Source of the DNA: an uncultured Paracoccaceae bacterium
Lineage (GTDB): Bacteria > Pseudomonadota > Alphaproteobacteria > Rhodobacterales > Rhodobacteraceae
Assembly: GCA_951812305.1 (NCBI GenBank)
Contig: CATOSB010000001.1
Location: 62,001-126,000, forward strand
Direction: 5' to 3'
Length of the DNA: 64,000 nt
Shown here: piece after piece, positions 26,853 through 36,196 of the stretch
How positions within the stretch are numbered: the stretch's first letter is position 1
How the letters are laid out: each line of letters starts with the position of its first letter
Notes under the pieces: generated by a model
Told to the model about the DNA's origin: nothing
The model's input: the letters and a program-made list of their open reading frames with translations, nothing else
Database searches by the model: none
Made by a program: the position numbers and the translations under genes

Positions 26853-28021
26853 TACCAAGGGTGCTTCAAAATGACTCAGCTATGGATTTTGGGTACCGCC
26901 TGAGGTGCTGAGGTGATTCAAGATTGGCAAAGGAGACCACCGATGCCAGCCAGGATACCGATGCGAGCCGATTTTACCGCCAATGATCTGCGCAAGCTTG
27001 CCGCAGAGAGTTCTGATGCCCGGCAGAGCCGACGGCTTTTGTCGCTTGCCGCTATCGCCGATGGCATGTCGCGTGGGGCTGCGGCCCGCATTGGCGGGAT
27101 GGACCGGCAAACGCTCAGGGACTGGGTGCTCCGTTTCAACGCTGATGGTCCAGCGGGGCTGCTGGATCGGCAGCGAGGAGGCTCGCGATCCCGCCTTGAC
27201 AATGCGCAACTGGATGAACTGGCGGCTCTTGTCGAGACCGGTCCTGATCCTGAAAAGGACGGTGTCGTCCGCTGGCGGCGGGTCGATTTGAAGAATGTGA
27301 TCAAGGCGCGTTTTGGCGTCGACTATCACGAGCGCCATGTGGGGCAGATTCTGCACAATCTGGGCTTTTCCCACATCAGCGCACGCCCTCAGCACCCGGG
27401 GCAGGACGTGCAGGTCATTGAGGATTTCAAAAAAACTTCGGCGACAATCTGAAGGAGACGCTTCAGGGGGTGCCGCCGGACAAACCCGTCGAAATCTGGT
27501 TCCAGGACGAGATGCGTCTCGGTCAGAAGAACACCCGCGTCCGCCAGTGGGCACGCAAGGGCACACGGCCCCGCCAGCCCGCCGATCAGCGTTACCAAAA
27601 TGCGTATCTTTTTGGCGCCATCTGCCCCGAACGCGGCACCGGCGCGGCGATCATGATGCCAGCAGCCGACACCTATGCGATGCAGCGCCACCTGGAAGAA
27701 ATCAGCAAAATTGTCTCCGATGGCGCCCACGCCGTCATCCTCATGGACCAAGCCGGCTGGCACACGACATCCGCTCTGGAAATCCCGCAAAACCTGTCGC
27801 TCATGTTTCTGCCGCCCAAATCACCAGAGCTGAATCCAACCGAAAACATTTGGCAATATCTCCGCCAGACATGGCTCGCAAACCGGACGTTCGACACATA
27901 TGACGCGATTCTCGACGCGGGGTGCGAGGCCTGGAACAACCTCATCGCAAGACCGCAAACCATCACATCCATCGCAAGCCGCAACTGGGCGAAAGTCGGT
28001 CAGATTGAATAACCCTTGGTA
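26853..28021 (+). mobile_element. IS630-type C element, copy 2 (nested)
   Basis: 1169 bp, ends TACCAAGGG and CCCTTGGTA, flanked by TAA (26850-26852 and 28022-28024). TAA is the complement of the TTA seen at the other two sites. Confidence 0.92.
26943..28012 (+). CDS. IS630-type C transposase, copy 2
   Basis: Identical to the copy at 8685, including the A7-C slippery site joining the two frames. Confidence 0.86.
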
Positions 28022-28713
28022 TAAGCCAGTTTGAGACCACATCCAGCTTGCTGCGCCGAGGGCGGCCTTGAGGCGCAGCTCTCACCCCACCCGTTCGCCT
28101 CTTACGTTGCATGATCCGCACCGCGCTGGCAGCTGATATCCGTAAACGCCGCGCAGCCTCATGGCAGGAAAGGCCGTCATCAACCAAAGCGACGACACGT
28201 TCCCGAATATCCAGTGATAGCGATTTGCCCATGATCCACCTCCACATATGGTGAATCACAAAACCTGCCACGTGGGAATCCCATCGATTCAGATTTCAAG
28301 GACGACGCTCTAGAGCGGGTTTTGAAGATTCCCTGATTTCGGCCGTCTGATAGCTCGCCACCTTTGGGCGAACCATTCGCCGAATGTGGTGTTCAGCTGC
28401 AAAGTGCAGCACTTTGTCCTGTCCGCTAAAGGATGACTCGCTCTGGATCATTAGCGCATAGAGTCGATGGCGTTCCAGCGAGCCGCATTTGGCGCAATGG
28501 GCATCAATCCGGGGCGGGCTGCCGTAGGGGGTGAACATGCCATGATAGTTGCAGATCGGGCAGTGGCGGGGTGCCATGCCACGGGTCACGGCTTCGAAAC
28601 GCCTCAACTGCCGCTCTGCGCGGGTGCGGATCGTCTCCTCGATCTTCGCGGTTTCTTCAGTCGAGAGCGTCCTGGGCATCGATATCACCGAGTGTGATTT
28701 GCGCAGTATGAAA

Positions 28714-30519
28714 TCAATATACCCGCGCCTTTGGTGCGATCTTTTTGGGGTCAATCCCGCCTTCGTCCAGCGTGGTCAGCCCCTTGGTATGGACCGGACG
28801 GAAGGCCAGTTTTGATTTTGCGCCATCAGCCCAGGCCAGCGTGTGCTTGCGCCATTTCTTGTCGTCGCGATCCGGGAAATCTTCGTGCGCGTGCGCGCCG
28901 CGGCTTTCCTTGCGGGCCTCTGCGCCGACAACGGTAGTCAGTGCATTGGGCAAAAGGTTAGCAAGTTCCAACGTTTCCATCAGGTCGCTGTTCCAAACCA
29001 GTGACCGGTCGGTGACGCCGACATTGGCGAAGTCAGAGCAAACCTGCTCGACTCGCTTGACGCCGTTCTTGAGCGTTTCGGATGAGCGGAAGACGGCGGC
29101 GTCTTCCTGCATCGCGCGCTGTAGTGTCAGGCGCAATTCAGCCGTGGGCGCGCCGCCAGAGGCGTTGCGCAGTCCGTCAAATCGGTCGAGCGCGGCGTCG
29201 ATGGAGGCCTGATTCAATTCCGGGTTTGAGGTGTTCGGATCAACGACTTCGCCTGCCTTGATCGCGGCAGCGCGGCCAAAGACCACGAGGTCGATGAGCG
29301 AGTTGGAACCAAGCCGGTTCGCACCGTGGACAGAGGCACAGCCTGCCTCGCCTACAGCCATAAGGCCCGGTGCGATGGCGTCTGGATCGGACTTGGTCGG
29401 GTTCAGGACTTCGCCCCAGTAATTCGTCGGCACACCGCCCATGTTATAATGCACCGTCGGCAGAACGGGGATCGCTTCCTTGGTCAGGTCGACGCCGGCG
29501 AAGATGCGGGCGGATTCAGAAATGCCGGGGAGGCGTTCAGCGAGCGTTTCAGGTGGCAGGTGGTTCAGGTTCAGGTGAATGTGATCACCTTGCGCGCCAA
29601 CGCCGCGACCTTCACGGATTTCAAGCGTCATGCAGCGGCTGACAACGTCGCGGCTGGCTAAGTCTTTGTATGTCGGTGCATAGCGTTCCATGAAACGCTC
29701 GCCCTCGCTATTCGTGAGATACCCACCCTCGCCGCGCGCGCCCTCGGTGATCAGGCAACCCGAGCCATAGATGCCGGTTGGGTGGAACTGCACAAATTCC
29801 ATGTCTTGCAGTGGCAAGCCCGCGCGGGCCACCATCCCACCGCCATCGCCGGTGCAGGTATGGGCAGACGTCGCGCTGAAATAGGCGCGGCCGTAACCGC
29901 CGGTAGCCAGCACCGTCATCTTGGCGTTAAAGACGTGCAGCGTGCCGTCATCCAGTTTCCAACACAAAACGCCCTGACATTGACCGTCATCGGTCATGAT
30001 CAGGTCGATGGCGAAGTATTCGATGTAGAATTCGGCGTTGTTCTTTAACGACTGACCATAAAGCGTGTGCAGGATGGCGTGCCCAGTCCGGTCGGCGGCG
30101 GCGCAGGTGCGCTGCACAGGCGGGCCCTCACCATATTCGGTGGTGTGGCCGCCAAACGGACGTTGATAGATCTTACCCTCTTCTGTGCGGCTGAATGGGA
30201 CGCCGTAGTGGTCGAGTTCATAGACGGCTTTGGGTGCCTCACGCGCAAGGTATTCCATTGCATCCGTGTCACCAAGCCAGTCAGAGCCTTTGACGGTGTC
30301 GTACATGTGCCATTGCCAGCTGTCGGGCCCCATATTGCCGAGGCTGGCAGCGATGCCTCCTTGGGCGGCGACGGTATGGGACCGTGTCGGGAAGACCTTA
30401 GAGATGCAGGCGGTCTTCAAGCCTTGTTCGGCCATGCCAAGCGTCGCGCGCAAACCTGCGCCACCAGCGCCAACAACCACCACGTCAAAATCGTGGGTCT
30501 CAATTTCATATGCCGTCAT
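28714..30519 (-). CDS. sdhA: succinate dehydrogenase flavoprotein subunit
   Basis: A 601-residue SdhA. The FAD-binding fold is [20 protein letters not shown]. The covalent flavin site is in [17 protein letters not shown]. The substrate region includes [24 protein letters not shown] and [14 protein letters not shown], and the C-terminal domain ends [24 protein letters not shown]. It oxidises succinate to fumarate in the TCA cycle. It follows sdhD by 10 bases in the order sdhC-sdhD-sdhA. Confidence 0.97.
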   Translation of the reverse strand: MTAYEIETHDFDVVVVGAGGAGLRATLGMAEQGLKTACISKVFPTRSHTVAAQGGIAASLGNMGPDSWQWHMYDTVKGSDWLGDTDAMEYLAREAPKAVYELDHYGVPFSRTEEGKIYQRPFGGHTTEYGEGPPVQRTCAAADRTGHAILHTLYGQSLKNNAEFYIEYFAIDLIMTDDGQCQGVLCWKLDDGTLHVFNAKMTVLATGGYGRAYFSATSAHTCTGDGGGMVARAGLPLQDMEFVQFHPTGIYGSGCLITEGARGEGGYLTNSEGERFMERYAPTYKDLASRDVVSRCMTLEIREGRGVGAQGDHIHLNLNHLPPETLAERLPGISESARIFAGVDLTKEAIPVLPTVHYNMGGVPTNYWGEVLNPTKSDPDAIAPGLMAVGEAGCASVHGANRLGSNSLIDLVVFGRAAAIKAGEVVDPNTSNPELNQASIDAALDRFDGLRNASGGAPTAELRLTLQRAMQEDAAVFRSSETLKNGVKRVEQVCSDFANVGVTDRSLVWNSDLMETLELANLLPNALTTVVGAEARKESRGAHAHEDFPDRDDKKWRKHTLAWADGAKSKLAFRPVHTKGLTTLDEGGIDPKKIAPKARVY

Positions 30520-30529
30520 GATTGGGCCC

Positions 30530-30901
30530 CTAAAGTGCGATCTTCGCCAGCGCGAATAAACCGCAGGCCATGAGGAAGTAGGAAAATGTAATCACAAAGA
30601 TCAGCAGGAACTTACGGTTCATTCCGCGCACGTAATCTTCGATGAATGTCTGTGCGCCGCGGCGGAAATGGTTAAGGCCAACCACAATGATCATAGCCGT
30701 CAGGATCGCCGTCAACGGTCGGGCGAAGATTTCCAGGACTGCGTCGTGGCCTTGTCCAAGGGCGCGGCCAAAGATGATCAGGAAAACCGGCATCATCACG
30801 GCCAGACCAACCGCGCTGACGGTCATGTACCAGTGGTGTTCTGTTCCAGTGCCGGATGCGCCCTTGCCGGTGGCGCGCTTATTTGCCGTGAGGTATCTCA
30901 T
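30530..30901 (-). CDS. sdhD: succinate dehydrogenase membrane anchor subunit
   Basis: A 123-residue protein with three hydrophobic helices (about residues 28-48, 60-76 and 95-118) and the conserved [19 protein letters not shown] segment typical of alphaproteobacterial SdhD. The His in GLNHFRRG is a candidate heme or quinone-site residue. It lies between sdhC and sdhA with 10-base gaps. Confidence 0.92.
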   Translation of the reverse strand: MRYLTANKRATGKGASGTGTEHHWYMTVSAVGLAVMMPVFLIIFGRALGQGHDAVLEIFARPLTAILTAMIIVVGLNHFRRGAQTFIEDYVRGMNRKFLLIFVITFSYFLMACGLFALAKIAL

Positions 30902-30911
30902 TGCGCCTCTC

Positions 30912-31295
30912 CTACACCAATACCAATGTGATCACGGTCAACACGACTGATCCGATAATGCAAATCCATCCGAGCATTTCCGCAGTTTCGATTTCGAGGC
31001 CGTTGCCCGCGTCGAAATAAAGGTGCCGCAGTCCAGCGAGATAGTGATACCAAACCGCCAGCAATGAAGCTGTGAAGACTAGATCGCCGAACCACGATGT
31101 TGCTACTGCATTGGCTGTGGCGAAGTATTCCGGCCCTGATGCCGCTGCTACCAGCCACCAGATCATCAGAAAAGCGCCGACAATCAGCGCGTTCCCCGTG
31201 ATCCGCGTCAGGATCGAACTGATCGAGGTCATTTGTGGGCGATAAATTTGGATATGTGGAGAGAGTGGCCGTTCAACGGGCTTTTGTGTTGCCAT
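30912..31295 (-). CDS. sdhC: succinate dehydrogenase cytochrome b556 subunit
   Basis: A 127-residue SdhC with the signature RPLSPHIQIYRPQMTSISSI at the N-terminus, three membrane helices, and the heme-ligand region WYHYLAGLRHLYFDAG. It is the first gene of sdhCDA. Two GTGATCAC palindromes lie about 120-155 bases upstream. Confidence 0.95.
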   Translation of the reverse strand: MATQKPVERPLSPHIQIYRPQMTSISSILTRITGNALIVGAFLMIWWLVAAASGPEYFATANAVATSWFGDLVFTASLLAVWYHYLAGLRHLYFDAGNGLEIETAEMLGWICIIGSVVLTVITLVLV

Positions 31296-31416
31296 GTCTC
31301 AATCCTTTCGGCGAAGCAGTCCAGATAGCGCTTTTAATGGACTCTTTTTGCGCGAGTGTCACGCAGTTGGACGCGAATATGCTTCGAAAAGTGCAAAGAA
31401 GTCATGAATGAAAATA

Positions 31417-31449
31417 TATGTGATCACATAAAATATTGACGTGATCACG
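31417..31449. promoter_or_regulatory. tandem GTGATCAC operator-like palindromes upstream of sdhC
   Basis: Two perfect dyads: TATGTGATCACATA (31417-31430) and CGTGATCACG (31440-31449). Their centres are 21 bases apart, two helical turns, so two dimers would bind the same face. The site lies in the 194-base gap between the sdhC start (31295) and the metallopeptidase stop (31490). The likely binder is a GntR- or CRP/FNR-like dimer, not identified here. Confidence 0.6.
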
Positions 31450-31489
31450 AAAATCCACACTGTTGCGATTCCTGACCGCCGCCTTCTGA

Positions 31490-32245
31490 TTATTCGGCCA
31501 GTTTCCGATCGCCAATATCGGCCATGTAATCGGCGAATTCTGTGCACATGATGATTTCGCGCGTTTTCGGGACGTAATAGGCATTGATCGCGTCACATGG
31601 TTCTACGCGCACAAGCAGTTCGCCAGGAAGGTTCATGTCCCTGTTCAGGGCGCGAACCTCACGTTCCAGAACGTCGACGGTCAGTTTACCTGCGGCATTC
31701 ACGCGATAATCGGCCAGAAATCGAATGTCGCGGCCATCGCCGATGCCTTTGAGTTTGTCGACAACCGGTCGCCACGCAAAGCTGGCCTGCTGAAACTCTT
31801 CTTCGCAGGTGTCCCTGCGCGCCTCGGGCAGTTCCAACTTCTGCGCGAATCCGTGCCGCTTAATGGGATTGCCGCCATAAAACAGACAAATGAACGTGTA
31901 ATAGCGTTGCAGATCGGGGCCGTGGACATCCCAATAGGCGACATCGGAACGTTCGGCCTCGGTGATCGATTGCTCGCCCAGGAATCCGTTGGCAGTGGCG
32001 AAAGCAATCCGTTGCGCCGTTTTCTCATTGAAGAAATCGTGGATCAGGACCGCAGAAAGAACATCTGCGGCGTCCTCCTCTTGCCCATAGATCGGCAGTT
32101 TCAGCATGTCGATCAGGGCGTGGCCGAATTCGTGATAAAGCACCGCGATCATATTTGCCGCGACGAAATCCTCCGTTTTCTTGGAAAGTGTTCCGGCGTG
32201 CAGCGGCGCGGCCAACAAGATTAAAACAAAAGCCAAGCGTGTCAT
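31490..32245 (-). CDS. DUF4344-family putative zinc metallopeptidase, exported
   Basis: A 251-residue protein. The signal peptide is MTRLAFVLILLAAPLHAGTLS. A gluzincin-type zinc site HEFGH sits in VLYHEFGHALIDMLKLP, followed by a candidate third ligand region EEDAADVLSA. The remainder (FICLFYGGNP, CEEEFQQA, CTEFADYM) matches the DUF4344 layout. The substrate is unknown, and it probably acts in the periplasm. Confidence 0.83.
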   Translation of the reverse strand: MTRLAFVLILLAAPLHAGTLSKKTEDFVAANMIAVLYHEFGHALIDMLKLPIYGQEEDAADVLSAVLIHDFFNEKTAQRIAFATANGFLGEQSITEAERSDVAYWDVHGPDLQRYYTFICLFYGGNPIKRHGFAQKLELPEARRDTCEEEFQQASFAWRPVVDKLKGIGDGRDIRFLADYRVNAAGKLTVDVLEREVRALNRDMNLPGELLVRVEPCDAINAYYVPKTREIIMCTEFADYMADIGDRKLAE

Positions 32246-32275
32246 GGGGATATATTCGCGGGCTCGCGGTTCAGG

Positions 32276-32971
32276 TCAACCCTGATCAGGCAGACCGCGG
32301 CAGGTCGGTAACGCACAAGAGATTTGCGCGGTGGTCTCTCGGATCAGTTTTTGCCTGATGCGATCGGGGTAATCTTCGAAAGAATTAGCCGTGACAACAA
32401 ACGCGCCCTCACCCCCCCAGATCACGTTCGTCCAGAAATATCCTGTCAGGTCTTCTTCGCTTTCTTCTATGGCAAGTGCATTGACCGTGATCCCGGCCCG
32501 CGTGAGGACCGGATGCAGCGAGCTTGGCTGAACACCTTCGTTGGACACGCCATCACCGGACACATCGATGATATTGCGTTTGCAGACCGGGGCGTTGGAC
32601 CATTCTGCCAATGTGAATTGGAGCGCCTCGCCGATGGCGGTCGAGAAATTCCGCCAGTGCCGCGGAGCGGATTCGATTTCCGCCGATATCGCCTCAACAT
32701 CAGAGAATGTATGGATGCGGCGCCAGGGGATGGTCAGATGTTGGCGAGAGGTTCCAGTCCACTGCACCAACATGACCGCGGCTTCTGCCTTGACCAGCGC
32801 CTCGCTGACCACGCCATCGCGCAGCGCATCGGCGAGGCCCTGCATCTGGGTGTGGTATTCCGTCGGGTCGACGGAGCCGGAAACATCGACCGCCAAGGCG
32901 AGCGCGAGGTCGCAAGCCAGTGCCGACAGTGGCAGAGTCGCGATAGCGGAGGCTAAGAATAGACAGCGCAT
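32276..32971 (-). CDS. DUF1194-family exported vWA-like protein
   Basis: A 231-residue protein with an N-terminal signal (LFLASAIATLPLSALA) and a von Willebrand A-like domain. The metal-site motif is LAVDVSGSVD, with further residues in NIIDVSGDGVSNEG. It ends DYPDRIRQKLIRET, typical of DUF1194 in Rhodobacterales. It is probably a periplasmic protein of unknown role. It lies 30 bases upstream of the metallopeptidase and is probably cotranscribed with it. Confidence 0.85.
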   Translation of the reverse strand: MRCLFLASAIATLPLSALACDLALALAVDVSGSVDPTEYHTQMQGLADALRDGVVSEALVKAEAAVMLVQWTGTSRQHLTIPWRRIHTFSDVEAISAEIESAPRHWRNFSTAIGEALQFTLAEWSNAPVCKRNIIDVSGDGVSNEGVQPSSLHPVLTRAGITVNALAIEESEEDLTGYFWTNVIWGGEGAFVVTANSFEDYPDRIRQKLIRETTAQISCALPTCRGLPDQG

Positions 32972-33006
32972 GGGGGGACGTTAAAACATTCCCGCCCGTT
33001 TCGACA

Positions 33007-34035
33007 TCACATTGGTATCAGCGCCCAATAATCGAGATCGAGCAGGACATCAGGCAGAAACCTTCCGTCGTCGCCTTTCAGATCAAACGCCGCGCCCTTT
33101 GTGGCCACCAGACGTAGACGTAGCGCGCCCGTACCAGGCACGATCCCCTCGGCTTTGTCCAGCACTTCAGACCATGCGCGGACCGTATCGCCGGCAAAAC
33201 AGGGGTTGGCATGTGCGCCAGCATTCAGCCCGACGATCATCTGGGCATTGGCAAGCCCGTTGAAGGACAGCGTGCGGGCCAGCGATATGATGTGGCCGCC
33301 ATAGATCAGGCGTTTGCCGTCCTCGCGGTTTGTGGCGTCGAAATGGACTTTGGCGGTGTTCTGCCAAAGCCGCGTGGCCAGCATATGCTCGGCCTCTTCG
33401 ATTGTGACGCCGTCGACGTGGTCGATCTTTTCGCCGATCGTATAGTCGCTAAAGCGGTGCTGTTCGCCAGCGAGGGCGAAATCGTAATTGGTGAAATCGA
33501 GACCGGCAGGCACGATCAGTTCGTCCGCCGCCACAGCCGGCGCAAGATCGGGTATAATGGTTGCGGCGGCAGGGGCATCGCGGTCACCTTTGCGCACCAT
33601 AACCCAGCGGACGTAGTCCAAAACGGTTTCGGCACGCCGATTTAGGCCGCGCGTACGGACCCAGACCACGCCAGAATTTCCGTTGGAGTTTTGCTTAATG
33701 CCAATCACTTCGCTTACGGCGCGCAGCGTATCTCCGGGATACACGGGTCTGTGCCAGCGGCCTTCTGCATATCCGAGGTTTGCGACGGCATTCAGCGAAA
33801 TGTCGGGAACGGTCTTGCCGAACACCACATGGAAGGCGGCCAGATCGTCAATCGGGGCGGCTGGCAGACCGCAGGCGCGCGCAAATTCATCCGAGGAATA
33901 GAGCGCGTGACGGGCCGGGTAGAGCGCGTGGTAGAGCGCGCGTTCGCCGCCAGAGATGGTGCGGGGCACGGCATGGATGATGGTCTGACCGACCGCGTAG
34001 TCCTCGAAAAAGCGGCCCGCATTGGTTTTGGTCAT
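33007..34035 (-). CDS. mch: mesaconyl-CoA hydratase (ethylmalonyl-CoA pathway)
   Basis: A 342-residue protein from the Met at 34035 (MTKTNAGRFFEDYAVGQTI). It contains two MaoC-like hotdog domains: the first opens GRFFEDYAVGQTIIHAVPRT and includes GRWHRPVYPGDTLRAVSEV, the second spans FSDYTIGEKIDHVDGVTIEE to CFAGDTVRAWSEV. Length and order match Mch, which hydrates mesaconyl-C1-CoA to beta-methylmalyl-CoA. The operon with a CoA-ester lyase supports this. It is last in the four-gene operon. Confidence 0.88.
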   Translation of the reverse strand: MTKTNAGRFFEDYAVGQTIIHAVPRTISGGERALYHALYPARHALYSSDEFARACGLPAAPIDDLAAFHVVFGKTVPDISLNAVANLGYAEGRWHRPVYPGDTLRAVSEVIGIKQNSNGNSGVVWVRTRGLNRRAETVLDYVRWVMVRKGDRDAPAAATIIPDLAPAVAADELIVPAGLDFTNYDFALAGEQHRFSDYTIGEKIDHVDGVTIEEAEHMLATRLWQNTAKVHFDATNREDGKRLIYGGHIISLARTLSFNGLANAQMIVGLNAGAHANPCFAGDTVRAWSEVLDKAEGIVPGTGALRLRLVATKGAAFDLKGDDGRFLPDVLLDLDYWALIPM

Positions 34036-34037
34036 GG

Positions 34038-34241
34038 CTAAAGCTGTCCGAGTTTGATGTCCGGTGAATAATCGCCTGCGACCTCTTTGGTAACAGCCTG
34101 AGCGCACCGCAATTTTCCGGACGCTTCATCAAAGGCGTAGGCCGGGTCGCCATACAAAATCCACCCCTGTGACAGCGCTTCTGTCACCTTATGGCAAAAG
34201 GCGGCCGTGTCCTCTTCAGTCAGCAGGCGATAAGCGATCAT
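34038..34241 (-). CDS. DUF1737-domain protein
   Basis: A 67-residue protein starting MIAYRLLTEEDTAAFCHKVT with the DUF1737 pattern GWILYGDPAYAFD. Its ATG overlaps the nnrU stop by four bases and it ends two bases before mch. Function unknown; in roseobacters it is commonly located between nnrU and mch. Confidence 0.82.
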   Translation of the reverse strand: MIAYRLLTEEDTAAFCHKVTEALSQGWILYGDPAYAFDEASGKLRCAQAVTKEVAGDYSPDIKLGQL

Positions 34242-34795
34242 GCGGTGAACGGATTTTTGCCAAGCCAGATGTGGATGCCAGCGATGATGGCGTAGATCAC
34301 GACTGTGATCACGGCGAGGCGGATGTCGCCCTGAAGTGAACCGGGCTTGCGGTTAGGCGTGAAGTTGCCCTCTCCGCGATTGATCAGCCACATTTCCACA
34401 ACAGCCCAGATGCCTAATCCGCCAAACAGGATAATCGAATCGCGATCACCATTAACCAGAAGATGCACGAATACCCACAAGAAGAACCCGGTCAGCATCG
34501 GATGCCGCATTGTCGGCCAAAGGCGGCTTTGCGATGCGCCAAGGCCCATCAGGGCGATGGCGGGCAGCATCAGCAGGTTGTTGATATAACGCGCTGGTGC
34601 GTCGAGTTGGTAAACTGGCACGAATTCTGCGCCGCGATATCCGATGACCATCAGCACGACAGAGACCAAGAGCAACAGGGCCACCGGGCCTTTGGCCTTG
34701 TCGCCCATCGAGGCACGGGCATCAGGGGCCAAACGCTTGAAAAAATGGGCAGCGATCCAGATCGCCATGCCCAGGATCATCAAGAATAGCATCAA
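34238..34795 (-). CDS. NnrU-family membrane protein
   Basis: A 185-residue protein with about five to six membrane segments. The NnrU signature includes GLGASQSRLWPTMRHPMLTG and the following FFLWVFVHLLVNGD. NnrU relatives include isoprenoid-related membrane enzymes and a gene once linked to denitrification. No denitrification genes are nearby, so the name is only a family label. It overlaps both neighbours by four bases. Confidence 0.85.
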   Translation of the reverse strand: MMLFLMILGMAIWIAAHFFKRLAPDARASMGDKAKGPVALLLLVSVVLMVIGYRGAEFVPVYQLDAPARYINNLLMLPAIALMGLGASQSRLWPTMRHPMLTGFFLWVFVHLLVNGDRDSIILFGGLGIWAVVEMWLINRGEGNFTPNRKPGSLQGDIRLAVITVVIYAIIAGIHIWLGKNPFTA

Positions 34796-35646
34796 CTTGC
34801 CTCCAGTTCCGCAATCGCGGCGGCCTTGGCAAGCAATGCCTCTGCCGTCGCGACGTGAAGATTCTCTACTATCTTCCCGTCTAGCACGGCAACGCCCTGA
34901 CCGGCAGCCATTGCTTCTTCAAAGGCCGCGATCTGGTGGCGGGCGAGCTCGATATCGGCGTCGGAGGGCGCAAAAACCTCGTTGGTTATGGCGACCTGGG
35001 CGGGGTGGATCAGGCTTTTGCCGTCCATGCCCATGTCGCGGCCCTGATGGCATTCGGCCCGCAGGCCGTCCTCATCCTTGAAGGCGTTGTAAACACCATC
35101 GACGCAGATCACGCCATGCGCCCGTGCGGCCAGAAGGGTCATCTGCAGGCTGGTCATCAGCGGCAACCGGTCGGCGCGGAACTGCGCGCCAAGATCCTTC
35201 GCCAGATCGTTGGTGCCCAGCACGAATCCCTTGAGCTTCGGATGCGCCGCGATTTCTTCGGCGTGGAGGATCCCTGCCGGAGATTCGATCATCGCCCAAA
35301 GATCTTTACTTGGCGCAAGCGCGGCGACGGCGTCCAGATCGGCGGCGGAACCAACCTTGGGGATCAGCAGGGCATCTGTACTGCTTTGTGCGAAAGCCGC
35401 TATGTCGTCGGCGCCCCAATCAGTGTCCAGCCCGTTGACTCGCACAAGTTTGATGCGCTGACCGTAACCACTCTGCGCCAATGTTTCGGCCAGCAGGATT
35501 CGCGCATTTGCTTTTTCATCCGGCGCAACAGCGTCTTCCAGATCGAAAATGATGGCATCTACTGGCAGTGATTTTGCTTTCTCAAGCGCGCGGTCTTTGG
35601 AACCAGGGATATAAAGCACAGATCGGTACGGTCGACTGTCGGACAT
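34792..35646 (-). CDS. mcl2: HpcH/HpaI-family CoA-ester lyase, (3S)-malyl-CoA thioesterase-like (Mcl2)
   Basis: 284 residues from the ATG at 35646 (GGGAAG upstream). Citrate-lyase-beta/HpcH fold: RSVLYIPGSKDRALEKAKSL, the metal/CoA site FDLEDAVAPDEK, VRVNGLDT, IESPAGILHAEEIA, GTNDLAKDLG and GKSLIHPAQVAITNEVF. The short length fits Mcl2 thioesterases better than the longer Mcl1 lyase. It hydrolyses (S)-malyl-CoA to malate in the ethylmalonyl-CoA pathway. It is first in the operon with nnrU, DUF1737 and mch. Confidence 0.8.
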   Translation of the reverse strand: MSDSRPYRSVLYIPGSKDRALEKAKSLPVDAIIFDLEDAVAPDEKANARILLAETLAQSGYGQRIKLVRVNGLDTDWGADDIAAFAQSSTDALLIPKVGSAADLDAVAALAPSKDLWAMIESPAGILHAEEIAAHPKLKGFVLGTNDLAKDLGAQFRADRLPLMTSLQMTLLAARAHGVICVDGVYNAFKDEDGLRAECHQGRDMGMDGKSLIHPAQVAITNEVFAPSDADIELARHQIAAFEEAMAAGQGVAVLDGKIVENLHVATAEALLAKAAAIAELEAS

Positions 35647-35867
35647 GTAACATTCTTCCCGTTGAGTCTTGTTCGGCGCAACATTATGCCTCAATCGCTG
35701 CGCTGCAAGTGCGAATTGCTGCATCGCAGAAATTGTTTGTTTTCAAATACGTACCCGTTGCCCCGCCCCACCGGGGTGTATCCCCTTCAGGTACGTAACA
35801 TGATGCTGCGGTGCAGAAATAGGGGAATCGGTGGACTCCGGCGCTTTGGGCGTGAGATTAGTTGGGT

Positions 35868-36196
35868 ATGGGATCAATTTACGAGTCTGCATGGCAGAAC
35901 TGCTGGAAAACCACAAAAATGGCTTGGGGCCATTGGTTGTTTTGGGCGTGCGAAGTCTTTGGTGCCGGTGTGATTGCTTTTTGGAGCGCCGAGTACGCAT
36001 TGATTTTTGTTGCCGCTTTGGCATCTGCGATTTGGGTTGTCGCGACGGTAACTGCTCCAATTCGACAACGCGATGAGTTGCGCGCTCTGTCGAGTGAGTT
36101 GCAAGACAAAATAGAGGAAGAATCTGCAAAGGCGCGATCTCTGGAGCTAGGTGGAGTCAAAATAAGGGGAAAATACAATGCCTCGCTATTTGGAGG
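35868..36196 (+). pseudogene. membrane protein of unknown function, 3' end removed by IS256
   Basis: From ATG 35868: a Trp-rich start (MGSIYESAWQNCWKTTKM), two membrane segments (WGHWLFWACEVFGAGVIAFW and LIFVAALASAIWVVATV), then a short coiled coil (LRALSSELQDKIEEESAKA). It runs into the IS256 after ASLFGG. The right flank of the IS carries 37584-37723, which could be the rest, but the junction has no target duplication, so native bases are missing. Confidence 0.6.

Larger units (their letters stand above)
26103..28232 (-). pseudogene. IS630-type A transposase, copy 2, first frame broken by IS630-C
   Basis: The catalytic frame (26103-26732) is intact. The first frame is cut between VVSNWLK and TRVEAEPD by the nested element at 26853-28021, so no full transposase can be made. 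Confidence 0.88.
26090..28310 (-). mobile_element. IS630-type A element, copy 2, interrupted by IS630-type C
   Basis: Ends GAGCGTCGTCC and GGACGACGCTC, flanked by TA (26088-26089 and 28311-28312). Its 2221 bp equal 1049 for the intact element plus 1169 for the nested IS630-C and its 3 bp duplication. Confidence 0.93.
24300..28679 (-). pseudogene. zinc-ribbon class I SAM methyltransferase, split by IS256 and IS630
   Basis: The 5' part (28679 to about 28311) has a Cys4 knuckle (CPICNYHG and CAKCGSLERHR) and KVLHFAAEH. The middle part (26089 to 25705) has the methyltransferase type 11 core FTAVICNHVLEHVDDEKALS ... IVQPGGRAYLTTP. Rebuilding across both IS elements gives ...SSKPALVLNIEAIDLPNQ... 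and a C-terminus KPGAGGA with stop at 24300. The IS256 hit only the last three codons; the nested IS630 cut through the SAM domain. The gene starts inside the sdhA 3' end region and was probably transcribed with sdhA. Confidence 0.85.

Noticed and set aside
34238..34795. Denitrification function for the NnrU-family gene
   Set aside because: No nir, nor or nnr genes are nearby; it sits in an ethylmalonyl-CoA pathway operon.
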